A stretch of 64,000 nucleotides of DNA from Thiotrichaceae bacterium (GTDB lineage Bacteria; Pseudomonadota; Gammaproteobacteria; Beggiatoales; Beggiatoaceae), in contig JAABRD010000018.1 of the NCBI GenBank assembly GCA_011391085.1, positions 26,241 through 90,240 on the forward strand. Reading direction: 5' to 3'. The position numbers were made by a program, and so were the translations under genes. Shown piece after piece: positions 8,408-17,278 of the stretch (position 1 is its first letter; every line of letters begins with the position of its first letter). A model generated the notes under the pieces. The model searched no databases, was not told the origin of the DNA, and was given only the letters and a program-made list of their open reading frames with translations.

Positions 8408-8566
8408 CTATGCTATACTGTTGTGTTGTGTTGTGTTGTGTTGTGTTGTGTTGTGTTGTGTTGTGTTGTGTGTGGGATTATTAATTTCAAAAATCCCCGT
8501 TTCATTAGCTACAAAAATTACCACTGCAATGACTGCAATAATCAGAATAAATTTTGGCGTTAGCAT
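8408..8566 (-). CDS. N-terminal signal anchor of the phase-variable gene (short frame in this state)
   Basis: ATG 8564-8566 follows AGGTG at good spacing. It encodes MLTPKFILIIAVIAVVIFVA, a textbook signal anchor, then ANETGIFEINNPTHNTTQ. The frame then passes through ten CACAA units and hits TAG at 8408-8410, only four codons after the repeat. Removing one unit or adding two would join it to the 561-residue frame. The codon use and the ribosome site suggest this is the genuine 5' end of the gene at 6642-8327. Confidence 0.7.
   Translation of the reverse strand: MLTPKFILIIAVIAVVIFVANETGIFEINNPTHNTTQHNTTQHNTTQHNSIA
8421..8470. repeat. Pentanucleotide microsatellite (TTGTG)10
   Basis: Ten perfect TTGTG units (CACAA on the coding strand) lie between the start codon and the main frame. 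Five bases per unit means that each gain or loss changes the reading frame, the classical mechanism of slipped-strand phase variation. At 10 units the two parts are out of frame; 9 or 12 units would restore a continuous gene. Confidence 0.95.
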
Positions 8567-8815
8567 AATTGTTCACCTGTGGATAAGTTAAATTCAGAAA
8601 GCCAGGACTGAGACTTTTAACAGGATATTAGGATTAAAATGAGTTGTCAAGTGGGGAAGGAAAAAAATTTTGGCAGGGAGTTAAATAGGTGATTCATAAT
8701 ATTCTAATATGATTTATATGAGGTGTGGAACTTCTTTTTTTTGCTCAAGATGTATCCATAGAGGGATTTGGTGGGCAACAGATAAATCTGTCGCCCACCT
8801 GACCTAACTACCTAG
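8567..8815. promoter_or_regulatory. Intergenic region, probable promoter of the phase-variable gene
   Basis: These 249 AT-rich bases separate the phase-variable gene from the VIT/vWA gene. Near 8770-8800 a gtgggcaac/gtcgcccac hairpin follows a T-rich stretch. No clear -35/-10 pair stands out and no gene is seen. Confidence 0.35.
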
Positions 8816-11800
8816 TTATTTCACCTCCCCCAATTCCGCCGTCGCCCCATTTTGCATGACGACAAATGGGCGAAATTCGGATTGGATGCCTCCTTGATTG
8901 GGAACATAACGGAGAACATGTACGAGACCCATTCCGTAACCCATCGGTCCCATGTTATAGTAGTTCGCTTCAACCTTATAGGGAAACGCTTTGGGGTTGG
9001 GAATAGTAAAACATTCGGGGCCATAACCGGTGGTAATGTCCGCGTAGAGAGTGCCTCCGGTGGGTAATGCAGGTTGCGAATAAAACGCATGGTTTTGCTT
9101 CTTGTCATAGAGGTGAAAATCGACATCGTTGGCATCGGTTTCCCACATCAGCACAAAACGCAATTGTGGTTGTGTCACCTTGTCCCAATTAGCTGGTTTA
9201 ACACTTCCCAAAGTGTCCAGCATATCGCGTTTTTCCAAGGTCGTTAGCATCAAAGCCATGGTTTCTTGGAGAATGCGTTGGATGTGTAAAAACCGCGGGT
9301 CAAATTGTCGTTGTAAGGCAGTTTGCAACGTCTCTATCGCTTCCTTATACTGTCTTCCTTCCCAATAGGCCAGGGCTAACAAGTAATGACCAGAAGGATG
9401 ATCTGGGCGTTGTTCGACGGCTTTTTTGAACGTGTCGATGCTTAACCATGATTCGGTTTTGAGAGATAACAGTCTTTCGCCAGTCCAGCGACGCATGTCG
9501 GCACGGGCGGGGAAGTAGTCTATTAAAGAACCATAAGCGCGGGCCGCTTGAGTGGTGTCACCCATTTTGGCATACCATTCGCCCAAGGCAATCAATGCCA
9601 TGAGGTCTGCCAGATCAGTTTGTCGCCAGGCTTGAACGATTTTACCGGCACCGTTTAAGTCACCTTTGTCAAGCAAGTTACGAAATTCGGCATAGTGGCC
9701 GGTCCAGGCGGAAATGGGAGACGATTCTACTCTCTGTTCCGAATCCCCGGTCTGTACGTCTAATTCAGGCGTCGCCATTGATCGGACTTCATCGGGTGCT
9801 TCCATTCTGGAGGCCTCCATAATGGTCTCTTCTCTTGTCTCCTCCCTCCGGGAGGCTTCTAAGGGTAGTGACGCACCGTCGAACCTATCCGATTCTTCCC
9901 ATGAGGCTGGCGGCGGCGGTATTTCGGGGGCCATTTGGGGTACAGATTCAGACAAACCGATAGCATTGGCCTTTCCACTTTGCGCGGTGGTGGCTTCGTC
10001 GCTATCCGCTTTTTTATACATGTCGACATCTTCTTTGGCATCGACGTTCTTCTCTTCTTCCTTACCTTTATCTTTGGCAGCCTCCCCTTCTATTTCCTGT
10101 TTGCGACCAACATTGGCCTGCATGGCTTCGTTACTTTCAGAACCCACCGACTGCGGTTTATTCTCTGAGACTGAGGGGGCTGGAGGAGAAGCGGGGGAAG
10201 CAGTGGAATCGCCGTTGCTGGGACGTGGACGAGTTTTAGAGGCTGCCAATGGCATTGGACGGTCTTCAATCATGGGTGAAGGCGGTGGTGGAACTTCCAG
10301 GCCAGCGCGTTTGATGACGGTTAAACCGTCTATTCCTACCGTCAAAATGTCGCTGAGGGCTTGACGGTCAATATTATATCGACGATAATCTTCTTCGGTT
10401 TCCAACACCAGCAGAGAAGTATAGGGCGATAAAACTCTTTCTTTTACAGAAAGATGAGTGACTTCATTGTGATAGGCACTTTTTAAATCTTTATCTGGGG
10501 TCGTGTCTTCCATGTCAAGTAGTCTATCGATGCGGGCGCGGCTCCATTCGCGTTTCAGTAAAATGGGATGCACCGGTTGTGGAGTGATAGAAAACGTTTG
10601 ATCGGCCACTTGAATCGTGATCGGTTTGGCTTCTGGGGAAGCGGTGGGGGCTTGAGAGGACAAGTCTGCAAAAATGATGAGTGGTTCATTGGCTTGCAAA
10701 CTTTCCACTGTGGCGGGCCAAGACCAGGTGGCGTCCGTGACCGTGATGGGGAGGTCAGCATAGACGCGATGGAGGAGTTTCTGTGCGAGTTGAACATCGC
10801 TAAGAGATTGTATAGAAGCGACCATTCCCGTGGTTTTCCCGGCGGCAACTAATTTGGTGGCCAACGATTTATTGCTATGGTAAGAGGGAATGAGAACATC
10901 TAAGCGGTCTAGCCAGGGAATCGTTTTAAACTGTTGAACCAGCATGGTTGCTGAGGTTTCGCCGGCGGTGATGACCAGGTCTGAAATCAGTAAGATTCTG
11001 GCGTGGTTTAGTTTTAAGTCTTTCAGAGGAGCCGCGACGGCGTCCAAACGAGAGGCGCCTAACGTGGGATACTCTTGCAATTTTTGCAAAAGGGGTAACT
11101 GGGTAGCAGAGGAGGTTGCAGTACCCACTTTGGTCACGATTTGGTCAAAGGTGTAGATTTCTAACTTTTCCACTTTTAACAGCGGTAACAGGGCTTTCAA
11201 TCGCTTCACCGTGTCAGACCAAAATGGGGCTTGTGAGGCGGAGGTGTCTAGCAAGATGACTAACGTTGACAGGGAAGAGGGCGTGGTTGGAGAGGATGTT
11301 GATGATTCTGGGAACGGGATAATTTTGGCAGCCACCAGTTGTTCACTACGCAGGGCCAGACGGTCTGCTTGACTGGGTTGATAGGGCATTTTAAAATCGT
11401 CGGTGGGTTGATAGTCGCGTTTATCCACCGTGAGAACGTCACGTTTCGAAACCGTAGCGGAGAGGGCGCCTAGTTGAGTCGGTTGACGCGGGTTAAAAGA
11501 GTTGCTATCATAAAAGACTCGAATCAGTAACTGCTGAAGTTTGGGAAGTCCCTTGAGGGGCAACACGTAGTCCTGGGTGAGGCGTTGGGAATAGGAGAGG
11601 ATCAGGAGTTTTTCGGATTGCGGTTCAATTGGAAAAATTCTGGCGTTGAATCGGTTACCACTGTCGGTTTCTAACAAAGCGGGGTCTTGCCGACGGTGGA
11701 GAAAGTCTTCATAAGCCCGTCGGGCTTGTTGTTTTTCGACAATTTCACCTTCTTGCAGGGTTTCACCGATTTTCATGGCGAAACGGCTGATGGCGGCGTT

Positions 11801-12055
11801 GTCAGGGAGGATGATTTGAAAATGTCCTTCACGCCGGCGATTTTCGGGGTTGTAGAAGACCATTTCTAATTCGGTAAAGGCCAAGAAGCCATCTAAAACC
11901 ACTCGCGCTTCTAATTTGCGCAGTTGGAGGCCGGTGCCATCTGAGGCGGTGAGGGAGAGGGAAGCCTCGGAGGAGGCAAAGAGGTTGGAGGCAAAGAGGT
12001 TGGAGGTTAAGATGACTAAGAAGAAAGTAAAAAGGATGCGGATGAGAGTTTTCAT
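8816..12055 (-). CDS. VIT and von Willebrand A domain protein with TPR and DUF2135-like C-terminus
   Basis: The 1079-residue product starts with a signal peptide (LIRILFTFFLVILTSNLFA). Residues 30-180 match the VIT domain of inter-alpha-trypsin inhibitor heavy chains (LDGFLAFTELEMVFYNPENR, EAIVEKQQARRAYED-like). A vWA domain follows, with MIDAS start LLDTSAS at D270. Residues 620-770 are a low-complexity linker rich in P, S, E and K. TPR-like helices lie at about 800-930 (ALGEWYAKMGDTTQAARAYG, HYLLALAYWEGRQYKEAIET). The last 110 residues (FVLMWETDANDVDFHLYDKK, DITTGYGPECFTI) resemble DUF2135. Such proteins are exported or periplasmic and bind protein partners through the metal site. It stands alone here, and the substrate is unknown. 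Confidence 0.85.
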   Translation of the reverse strand: MKTLIRILFTFFLVILTSNLFASNLFASSEASLSLTASDGTGLQLRKLEARVVLDGFLAFTELEMVFYNPENRRREGHFQIILPDNAAISRFAMKIGETLQEGEIVEKQQARRAYEDFLHRRQDPALLETDSGNRFNARIFPIEPQSEKLLILSYSQRLTQDYVLPLKGLPKLQQLLIRVFYDSNSFNPRQPTQLGALSATVSKRDVLTVDKRDYQPTDDFKMPYQPSQADRLALRSEQLVAAKIIPFPESSTSSPTTPSSLSTLVILLDTSASQAPFWSDTVKRLKALLPLLKVEKLEIYTFDQIVTKVGTATSSATQLPLLQKLQEYPTLGASRLDAVAAPLKDLKLNHARILLISDLVITAGETSATMLVQQFKTIPWLDRLDVLIPSYHSNKSLATKLVAAGKTTGMVASIQSLSDVQLAQKLLHRVYADLPITVTDATWSWPATVESLQANEPLIIFADLSSQAPTASPEAKPITIQVADQTFSITPQPVHPILLKREWSRARIDRLLDMEDTTPDKDLKSAYHNEVTHLSVKERVLSPYTSLLVLETEEDYRRYNIDRQALSDILTVGIDGLTVIKRAGLEVPPPPSPMIEDRPMPLAASKTRPRPSNGDSTASPASPPAPSVSENKPQSVGSESNEAMQANVGRKQEIEGEAAKDKGKEEEKNVDAKEDVDMYKKADSDEATTAQSGKANAIGLSESVPQMAPEIPPPPASWEESDRFDGASLPLEASRREETREETIMEASRMEAPDEVRSMATPELDVQTGDSEQRVESSPISAWTGHYAEFRNLLDKGDLNGAGKIVQAWRQTDLADLMALIALGEWYAKMGDTTQAARAYGSLIDYFPARADMRRWTGERLLSLKTESWLSIDTFKKAVEQRPDHPSGHYLLALAYWEGRQYKEAIETLQTALQRQFDPRFLHIQRILQETMALMLTTLEKRDMLDTLGSVKPANWDKVTQPQLRFVLMWETDANDVDFHLYDKKQNHAFYSQPALPTGGTLYADITTGYGPECFTIPNPKAFPYKVEANYYNMGPMGYGMGLVHVLRYVPNQGGIQSEFRPFVVMQNGATAELGEVK

Positions 12056-12350
12056 AGTGAATCTCCTGGAGGATGTGAACTATTGAATATTGGGTAATGT
12101 TGCAGTATACAAATAATCCCATAAGCGGTTTTGGAGTACGGAATTGATTCCGTTTTGGAGTACGGAATTGATTCCGTTTTGGAGTACGGAATTGATTCCG
12201 TTTTGGAGTACGGAATTGATTCCGTTCCAATCGGAATTTATTCCGCAATTCAACGGAATAAATTCCGTACTCCAAAACCAAATTATAGACCTACAAGGTT
12301 TTGAAAACTTCATAGGTCTCGCTGATTTTTATTAACCATTAAACAGGTGC
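12056..12350. repeat. Repeat-rich intergenic region with 24-bp tandem units
   Basis: Four perfect copies of a 24-bp unit (gttttggagtacggaattga plus ttcc) lie at 12128-12223. They are followed by an inverted pair ggaatttattccg / cggaataaattccgtactcc to about 12279, so the array can fold into large hairpins. The unit is a relative of the ggactcc/ggaataaattcc repeats at 27400-27530 and 45988-46247. The left flank gggtaatgttgcagtatac resembles the ggtagtgttg ends of those elements. No gene is seen apart from shadow frames. Confidence 0.85.
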
Positions 12351-12392
12351 ATGCCCCCAAAGTGGGACACACCTTGGAGGTTTGACAAAGCA

Positions 12393-12710
12393 ATGAGCAT
12401 CGTTATATTACTGTTGGTTCTACTCGCCTGGTTTTGGTTCGATTCTTTCCGTGCCCAAGAAGTGATCAAGACTATGAGTAAACAAATTTGTTCTCAATTT
12501 GATCTGCAACTGTTAGATGACACGGTGACGTTGATGAGGATGCGATTAAAACGTGATAACCGTGGCAAATGGGGTTGGCAAAGAACCTATTTCTTTGAAT
12601 TTTCTGATAGCGGCAATAATCGTAAGCAAGGTGTCATTGTCATACGTGGTCTGGCCATGGAAATGTTGGAACTCCCCGGCCATCTGGATCGCCTCATTTC
12701 ACCCGTCTAA
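12393..12710 (+). CDS. DUF3301 membrane protein
   Basis: The start is set at ATG 12393, behind GGAGG at 12375-12379; an upstream ATG adds residues not expected. The 105-residue product has one N-terminal membrane helix (SIVILLLVLLAWFWFDSFRA) and then the conserved DUF3301 core: CSQFDLQLLDDTVTLMRMRL, GWQRTYFFEFSDSGNNRKQG and LAMEMLELPG. DUF3301 genes are common beside core genes in gammaproteobacteria but have no known function. It converges with sspB, and the two reading frames overlap by 17 bases at their 3' ends. Confidence 0.85.
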   Translation: MSIVILLLVLLAWFWFDSFRAQEVIKTMSKQICSQFDLQLLDDTVTLMRMRLKRDNRGKWGWQRTYFFEFSDSGNNRKQGVIVIRGLAMEMLELPGHLDRLISPV

Positions 12711-13089
12711 GCACTGGTTTAGCGCGTGGTGGTGGCTTCGGCGGTTCGGGTGGTTGTGAATCTTCCTGATTTCCTGCTGTCTCTTCATCCTGAAAGAACA
12801 TTCCTTTGCCGTTTTCTTTGGCATAAATGGCTAACACCGCTTGAGGAGGAACAAATACGGAGAAGACGCGCCCCGAGAACCGCGCACTGAAGCTAATCCA
12901 TTCGTTGTCCATCGTCAAACGTTGAACCGCCCTGGGAGAAATATTTAAGATAATTTTCCCTTTTTCCACGTATTGGCGCGGTACTTGTACTTGCTCAATA
13001 TCTGCATTGACTAGCAAGTAGGGGGTAAAGCCGTTGTCCATAATCCATTCATGCACGGCACGCACTAGATAAGGCCGCATTGAGGTCAT
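12694..13089 (-). CDS. sspB: ClpXP specificity-enhancing factor SspB
   Basis: The 131-residue protein shows the SspB core: RPYLVRAVHEWIMDNGFTPY, LLVNADIEQVQVPRQYVEKG, IILNISPRAVQRLTMDNEWI and FSARFSGRVFSVFVPPQAVL. SspB binds ssrA-tagged proteins and delivers them to ClpXP through a C-terminal tail. Here the tail is a proline-rich stretch ending PVLRRVK, which matches the ClpX-docking LRVVK-type motif. The gene overlaps sspA by four bases (ATGA) and is cotranscribed with it. Confidence 0.95.
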   Translation of the reverse strand: MTSMRPYLVRAVHEWIMDNGFTPYLLVNADIEQVQVPRQYVEKGKIILNISPRAVQRLTMDNEWISFSARFSGRVFSVFVPPQAVLAIYAKENGKGMFFQDEETAGNQEDSQPPEPPKPPPRAKPVLRRVK

Positions 13090-13715
13090 TTTGGTATCTC
13101 TCGTTCAAGGTTGTTTAAACTGGTTTTAAAACTCTCTCGCTGAAACATCCGTTGGGCATACTCTTGTAAGGGCTCAGGCTGGCGAGAAAGATCAATTTTA
13201 AAAGTGGTTAATCGCCACAATAAGGGGATGAAATAGCAGTCTAATAGCGAATATTCATCCGACATAAAATAAGGCTTCTTGGCGAAGACATGCGCAATAG
13301 CGACTAAATTTTCGCGCAATTGTCTTCTGGCTTTAGCTGATCTTCTTTCGCCACCATTGAGTAAAGCGTCAACTAGCCCATAGAGGTCTCGTTGCATTCG
13401 GTAGCGAAAGAGGCGATTGTTGGCGCGTGCCACCGGGTCCGCCGGCATCAAGGGTGGATGCGGATAACGTTCCTCTAAGTATTCCATGATGATTTGGGTA
13501 TCATACAAGACCACGTCGCGGTCCACCAAAGTAATAATCTCATTATAGGGATTGAGTCTCTGTAACTCTTCAGTGGTGTTGGAAGGGTCTATGATTTGAT
13601 AGTCATATTCAACGTTTTTTTCCGCCAGTACGAGACGTACACAGTGGCTTTCAGAACATGTCCCGTTATTTGAATATAGCGTCATTATCGCCGGTCTGTT
13701 AGCTAACCGAGTCAT
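13086..13715 (-). CDS. sspA: Stringent starvation protein A
   Basis: This 209-residue glutathione-S-transferase-fold protein carries the SspA landmarks: TLYSNNGTCSESHCVRLVLA, the EKNVEYDYQIID strand, YLEERYPHPPLMPADPV and a C-terminal helical domain with SLLDCYFIPLLWRL. SspA binds RNA polymerase and modulates transcription during starvation, without GST activity. The petABC-sspA-sspB order is widespread in gammaproteobacteria and supports that affiliation. Confidence 0.95.
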   Translation of the reverse strand: MTRLANRPAIMTLYSNNGTCSESHCVRLVLAEKNVEYDYQIIDPSNTTEELQRLNPYNEIITLVDRDVVLYDTQIIMEYLEERYPHPPLMPADPVARANNRLFRYRMQRDLYGLVDALLNGGERRSAKARRQLRENLVAIAHVFAKKPYFMSDEYSLLDCYFIPLLWRLTTFKIDLSRQPEPLQEYAQRMFQRESFKTSLNNLEREIPK

Positions 13716-13883
13716 TCATTTACTTCTCCATGGTAGTGGTGGTGAAAAATCGATTGTACAATCGATGGTACAAAGGGAACCTTGTACTTGTTCTTATGGG
13801 GTGGTGTTGTAGTTCTAGCCATCCCAGGAGTCGCCCGGCAAAGCTACGCTTTGAACTCCTGGGACTGGGAACTGCACTACCTG
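13716..13883. repeat. Spacer with palindromes between petC and sspA
   Basis: The spacer holds a near-palindrome aatcgattgtacaatcgat (about 13746-13764), a gtacaaagggaaccttgtac hairpin (about 13768-13787), and a caaagctacgctttgaactc repeat followed by ctggg (about 13840-13862). The last belongs to the family seen at 18316-18376 and 26030-26066. They could end the petABC transcript or process it before sspAB. Confidence 0.5.
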
Positions 13884-14618
13884 TTAATGTACATCTCGCC
13901 AGTATTCTTTCTTGAGGAGGTAAGCCACAATGGTGAGGATGACGAGGTAAATCAATACCCAGATGCCTAAGCGTTGTCTTTCCAGTTTGGCAGGTTCACC
14001 CACGTATTCCAGGAAAGTGACGAGGTTGAGAACGTCTTTACGATAGTTCTCAGCTTTCGCCGCATCGGCTTGATTCACCGGTTCCAAAGACTTGATCACT
14101 TGGTGCGATTGCCCCCCTTCGGTGACGGTCTCATAGACAGGTTTTTGCAAGCCCTGCCGTTCCCAAAGCGCATGTGGCATGGCCACGTCTTTGAAAATGA
14201 GGTTGTTGACGCCAAATGGACGGGCTGGGTCCACGTAAAACGCCAATAGGTAGTTGTAAATCCAGTCCACGCCACGCGACCGGGCGGTGACACTCAGGTC
14301 TGGAGGGGCTACCCCAAACCAGTTGACACCATCTGCCTTGGTCATGGCAATGGTCATGGTTTCCCCGATTTTATCGGCAGTGAACATGAGATTTTGCTTG
14401 ACTTCATCTTCCGTCATGCCCGAATCTTTGCCCACTCGTTCAAACCGGGAGTAGTTGAGGGAATGACATCCCATACAGTAATTGACATACAACTTGGCGC
14501 CCTCTTGCAGGGCCGCTTTGTCGGTAATGTCAGTAGGCGCCTTTTCCAGGTGAAGTTCCGTGGACGCGATGGCCATCGCAGGTAACAGTAAAGCTAAAGT
14601 GAAGATGATGCGTTTCAT
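13884..14618 (-). CDS. petC: Ubiquinol-cytochrome c reductase, cytochrome c1 subunit
   Basis: The product is 244 residues with an N-terminal signal peptide (IIFTLALLLPAMAIAS) and the c-type haem site CMGCHSLNYSRF near residue 50. The axial methionine region is DVAMPHALWER, and a C-terminal membrane anchor (LGIWVLIYLVILTIVAYLL) is followed by KKEYWRDVH. These are the standard features of bacterial cytochrome c1, which takes electrons from the Rieske protein in the periplasm and passes them to soluble cytochrome c. The ATG overlaps the cytochrome b stop by one base. Confidence 0.96.
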   Translation of the reverse strand: MKRIIFTLALLLPAMAIASTELHLEKAPTDITDKAALQEGAKLYVNYCMGCHSLNYSRFERVGKDSGMTEDEVKQNLMFTADKIGETMTIAMTKADGVNWFGVAPPDLSVTARSRGVDWIYNYLLAFYVDPARPFGVNNLIFKDVAMPHALWERQGLQKPVYETVTEGGQSHQVIKSLEPVNQADAAKAENYRKDVLNLVTFLEYVGEPAKLERQRLGIWVLIYLVILTIVAYLLKKEYWRDVH

Positions 14619-15844
14619 TAGTCAGTTAACCTCTCTGGTACAGGTTTGGTTTTGTCCCACACGGAATAGAATGGCATGAGGAGGAAGAAAGCAAAGTAAA
14701 TGACGGAAAGTATCCGTGACAGCAGTGTGAAAGTGGGTGTAGGTGCTTGCATACCCAAGTAACCCAGTCCGAAGAAGCTGACTACAAAGAGAAATAAGGC
14801 AAGTTTATAGACCATCCCTTTGTAACGAATCGATTTTACGGGACTACGATCTAGCCACGGAAGGAAGAACAGGACGACAATAGAGGCGCCCATGGCTACC
14901 ACGCCCCCCAGCTTATCAGGAATAGCCCGCAAAATGGCATAGAAGGGTGTGAAATACCACAGCGGTTCAATGTGTAGCGGTGTATTCATGGGGTCGGCGG
15001 GGAAGAAATTATTCTTTTCCAGGAAGTAGCCACCCATTTCTGGCGCATAGAAAATAGCCAGCGCAAACAAGATGAGAAAGATACCTACGCCAAAAATATC
15101 CTTGACCGTATAGTAGGGATGGAAGGGAATCCCGTCCAGATACCAACCCTTCTCGTTCTTGGGTTGCTTTTTAATTTCGATGCCGTCAGGATTGTTAGAA
15201 CCCACATGATGTAAGGCCAGGATGTGGACAAACACGAGACCTAACAAGATAATGGGCATGGAGACCACATGATAGGCAAAGAAGCGGTTCAAGGTCACGT
15301 CAGAGATCACATAGTCACCACGAACCCACACGGCGAGGTCTTCACCAATATAAGGAATGGCACCGAACAGAGAAATGATGACTTGGGCGCCCCAGTAAGA
15401 CATTTGTCCCCAGGGGAGGAGATAGCCCAGGAAAGACTCGGCCATCAGGGCCATGTAGATACACATACCGATAATCCACAGCAGTTCCCGCGGCTTACGA
15501 TAAGAACCGTAGAGGAGCGCACGAAACATGTGCAGATACACGGCAATGAAGAAGAAGGACGCGCCAATGGCGTGCATGTAGCGAATCAGCCAGCCGTATT
15601 CGACATCCCGCATGATGTATTCCACGGAAGCAAAGGCTAAGGTGGCATCTGGTTTATAACTGCCAGCCAGGAAGATGCCAGTGACCATTTGTAAAACCAG
15701 CACCAAAATGGCTAAGGAGCCAAAATAGTACCAGAAATTAAAGTTCTTGGGGGCATAATATTTAGCCAAATGCTCATTCCATTGTTGACTCAAAGGATAA
15801 CGAGCATCTATCCATTCTAATGAAGCGGTCAGTAAATTATTCAT
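14618..15844 (-). CDS. petB: Ubiquinol-cytochrome c reductase, cytochrome b subunit
   Basis: This 408-residue, eight-helix membrane protein contains the cytochrome b signatures: GSLAILVLVLQMVTGIFLA, GWLIRYMHAIGASFFFIAVY with the first haem histidine, LLPWGQMSYWGAQVI, and the FFAYHVVSMPIILLGLVFVH and HHVGSNNPDG segments. The PEWY-type Qo motif appears as EPLWYF. It forms the quinol-oxidising and quinone-reducing sites of the bc1 complex. It lies between petA and petC in one minus-strand operon. Confidence 0.97.
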   Translation of the reverse strand: MNNLLTASLEWIDARYPLSQQWNEHLAKYYAPKNFNFWYYFGSLAILVLVLQMVTGIFLAGSYKPDATLAFASVEYIMRDVEYGWLIRYMHAIGASFFFIAVYLHMFRALLYGSYRKPRELLWIIGMCIYMALMAESFLGYLLPWGQMSYWGAQVIISLFGAIPYIGEDLAVWVRGDYVISDVTLNRFFAYHVVSMPIILLGLVFVHILALHHVGSNNPDGIEIKKQPKNEKGWYLDGIPFHPYYTVKDIFGVGIFLILFALAIFYAPEMGGYFLEKNNFFPADPMNTPLHIEPLWYFTPFYAILRAIPDKLGGVVAMGASIVVLFFLPWLDRSPVKSIRYKGMVYKLALFLFVVSFFGLGYLGMQAPTPTFTLLSRILSVIYFAFFLLMPFYSVWDKTKPVPERLTD

Positions 15845-15858
15845 CGTGTTTAAACTCC

Positions 15859-16494
15859 TTAAGCGCCGTCTTGGTCAACGCCAATTAAAATGCGCGTATC
15901 GCTAAGATATTTATGGGGCGGAACAACAAGGTTAGTGGGTGCAGGAACACCTTGATAAACTCGTCCTGCTAGGTCAAAAAAGGAACCGTGACAAGGACAA
16001 AAGAACCCGCCTTTCCAATCAGACATCAGGTCTTTCGCCGACGGATCGTCGGCAGTCACATAACTTGGGGAACAACCCAAGTGGGTACAAATGCCAACGA
16101 CCACCAGATATTCCGGCTTGATAGACCGTTGTTCGTTTTTGGCATAAGCAGGTTGTTGTGGCTCCTCAGACGTCGGATCACGCAATTTACCCGTCAAGGT
16201 GGCTAACTCAGTCAAATTTTGTGGAGTCCGTTTGACAATCCAAACGGGTTTGCCGCGCCATTCAACAATGATTCTCTGACCGTCTTCCAGTTTGCTAATA
16301 TCGGCTTCCACAGGGGCACCTGCGGCGCGAGTTTTCGCACTGGGTTGTAACGATAGAATAAAGGGGACAGAAGCAAAGCCGGCCCCGATGCCGCCTACCA
16401 CAGTGGTAGCGGCAATCAGGAACCGGCGCCTGCCTTTGTCGTCAGTGCCCTGTTCGGGGCTGACTTGAGATGGAGTTACGCTATGAGCGCTCAT
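15859..16494 (-). CDS. petA: Ubiquinol-cytochrome c reductase, Rieske iron-sulfur subunit
   Basis: The 211-residue protein starts with a Tat-type leader ending in RRRFLIAATTVVGGIGAGFA. It carries both Rieske cluster loops, CTHLGCSP and CPCHGSFFD, which supply the two Cys and two His ligands, and a GxPAPTNL-type loop. It is the first gene of petABC on the minus strand. It moves one electron from ubiquinol to cytochrome c1 by domain movement. Confidence 0.97.
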   Translation of the reverse strand: MSAHSVTPSQVSPEQGTDDKGRRRFLIAATTVVGGIGAGFASVPFILSLQPSAKTRAAGAPVEADISKLEDGQRIIVEWRGKPVWIVKRTPQNLTELATLTGKLRDPTSEEPQQPAYAKNEQRSIKPEYLVVVGICTHLGCSPSYVTADDPSAKDLMSDWKGGFFCPCHGSFFDLAGRVYQGVPAPTNLVVPPHKYLSDTRILIGVDQDGA

Positions 16495-17278
16495 TAGTTA
16501 ATAGTCTCCTCAGTTAGTGGATAGTGTTATTTAATTATCGTAAAATCAATTGTGAAGCAGAATTATTGCATTTCCGTTTTTAAAACTTTAGTTTTAAGAC
16601 CCCACTTTGCGCAAAGTGGTGCTAAAAAACTCAGTTTCTTGAAGAAACTTAGTTTCTGTATATGGTGTAAAGTGAGTCAAACATGTCATCCCGTCTTTCC
16701 GTTGCAAATTTCCAGTCCATCCAATCATTTTCCAAGTTATATGAAGCTGATTGGGTTTGAAATTCTCTATCAAATTCCAGAAAATCTTTACCATACTTTT
16801 TTTCAAAATAGTCAATTTCCATGAAATATTCAGAATATTTGCTGTTTCACCAGCAATATGGTTATTTCGCTTAGAAATATTTCCTTGAAAATTTGAAGAT
16901 TGGCAAACACTTTGTCTTGTAGGACATTTGAAATCATTTAGCACTCTCCTCCCTATTTGTAAATATATGGTAGTTAAACATTTTACATAGATATTCAATG
17001 GTATTGCTTTGATGAAATATTATATCACAACATTTTAAAAAATCTCAACAACTTTCATTTTACCTTTAAAAACAAGTAGTTGCTTTTACAATTCCAGGCT
17101 AAATTTACATATAGTTCATCAGCGTTAATGAATTTAGTGAAATTATAAACCGACTCTTTTTCATAAGTCAACCATATTTTTTTATGACAGACCAAAAATT
17201 ATTTTGATTGATGAAATTATTTTAGATTTTCATCATTTCGACTTTTATTTTTGGGATAAAAGAGAAACTCAGCTTTTG
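16495..17278. other. AT-rich intergenic region with small broken gene and palindromes
   Basis: This 784-base AT-rich stretch separates petA and comF. It holds a perfect 18-bp palindrome ccactttgcgcaaagtgg (16602-16619), a ctcagtttcttgaagaaact hairpin (about 16630-16658) of the family also seen at 29820 and 59509, and a frameshifted small gene (16649-16937). From about 17000 to 17278 nothing coding is seen. The petA promoter must lie just above 16494 but is not clear. Confidence 0.5.
16649..16937 (-). pseudogene. Frameshifted small acidic protein (antitoxin-like)
   Basis: ATG 16937 follows an excellent GGGAGGAG ribosome site and gives 35 residues (MISNVLQDKVFANLQIFKEI onward) before TGA. The next frame, from ATG 16822, gives MEIDYFEKKYGKDFLEFDRE with NDWMDWKFATERRDD further on, ending at 16649. 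The second part resembles small antitoxins with a KYG..F.EF and DWMDWKFA pattern. The whole span is 289 bp, one base beyond 96 codons, so one frameshift near 16840 would join them. No toxin partner is seen. Confidence 0.4.

Noticed and set aside
8372..8591. Cys/Val-rich small plus-strand frames over the TTGTG repeat
   Set aside because: Their sequence is produced by the microsatellite itself, and the minus strand has a ribosome site and signal anchor.
9714..10364. 216-residue plus-strand open frame
   Set aside because: It is the complement of the Ser/Pro/Glu-rich linker of the VIT/vWA gene and has biased composition without domain pattern.
12128..12223. Possible CRISPR array in the VIT/vWA upstream region
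   Set aside because: Four perfect 24-bp units are contiguous without spacers; it is a simple tandem repeat.
12080..12335. Repetitive frames on both strands (NGINSVLQ-type peptides)
   Set aside because: These arise from the 24-bp repeat, whose length is a multiple of three, and have no start signals.
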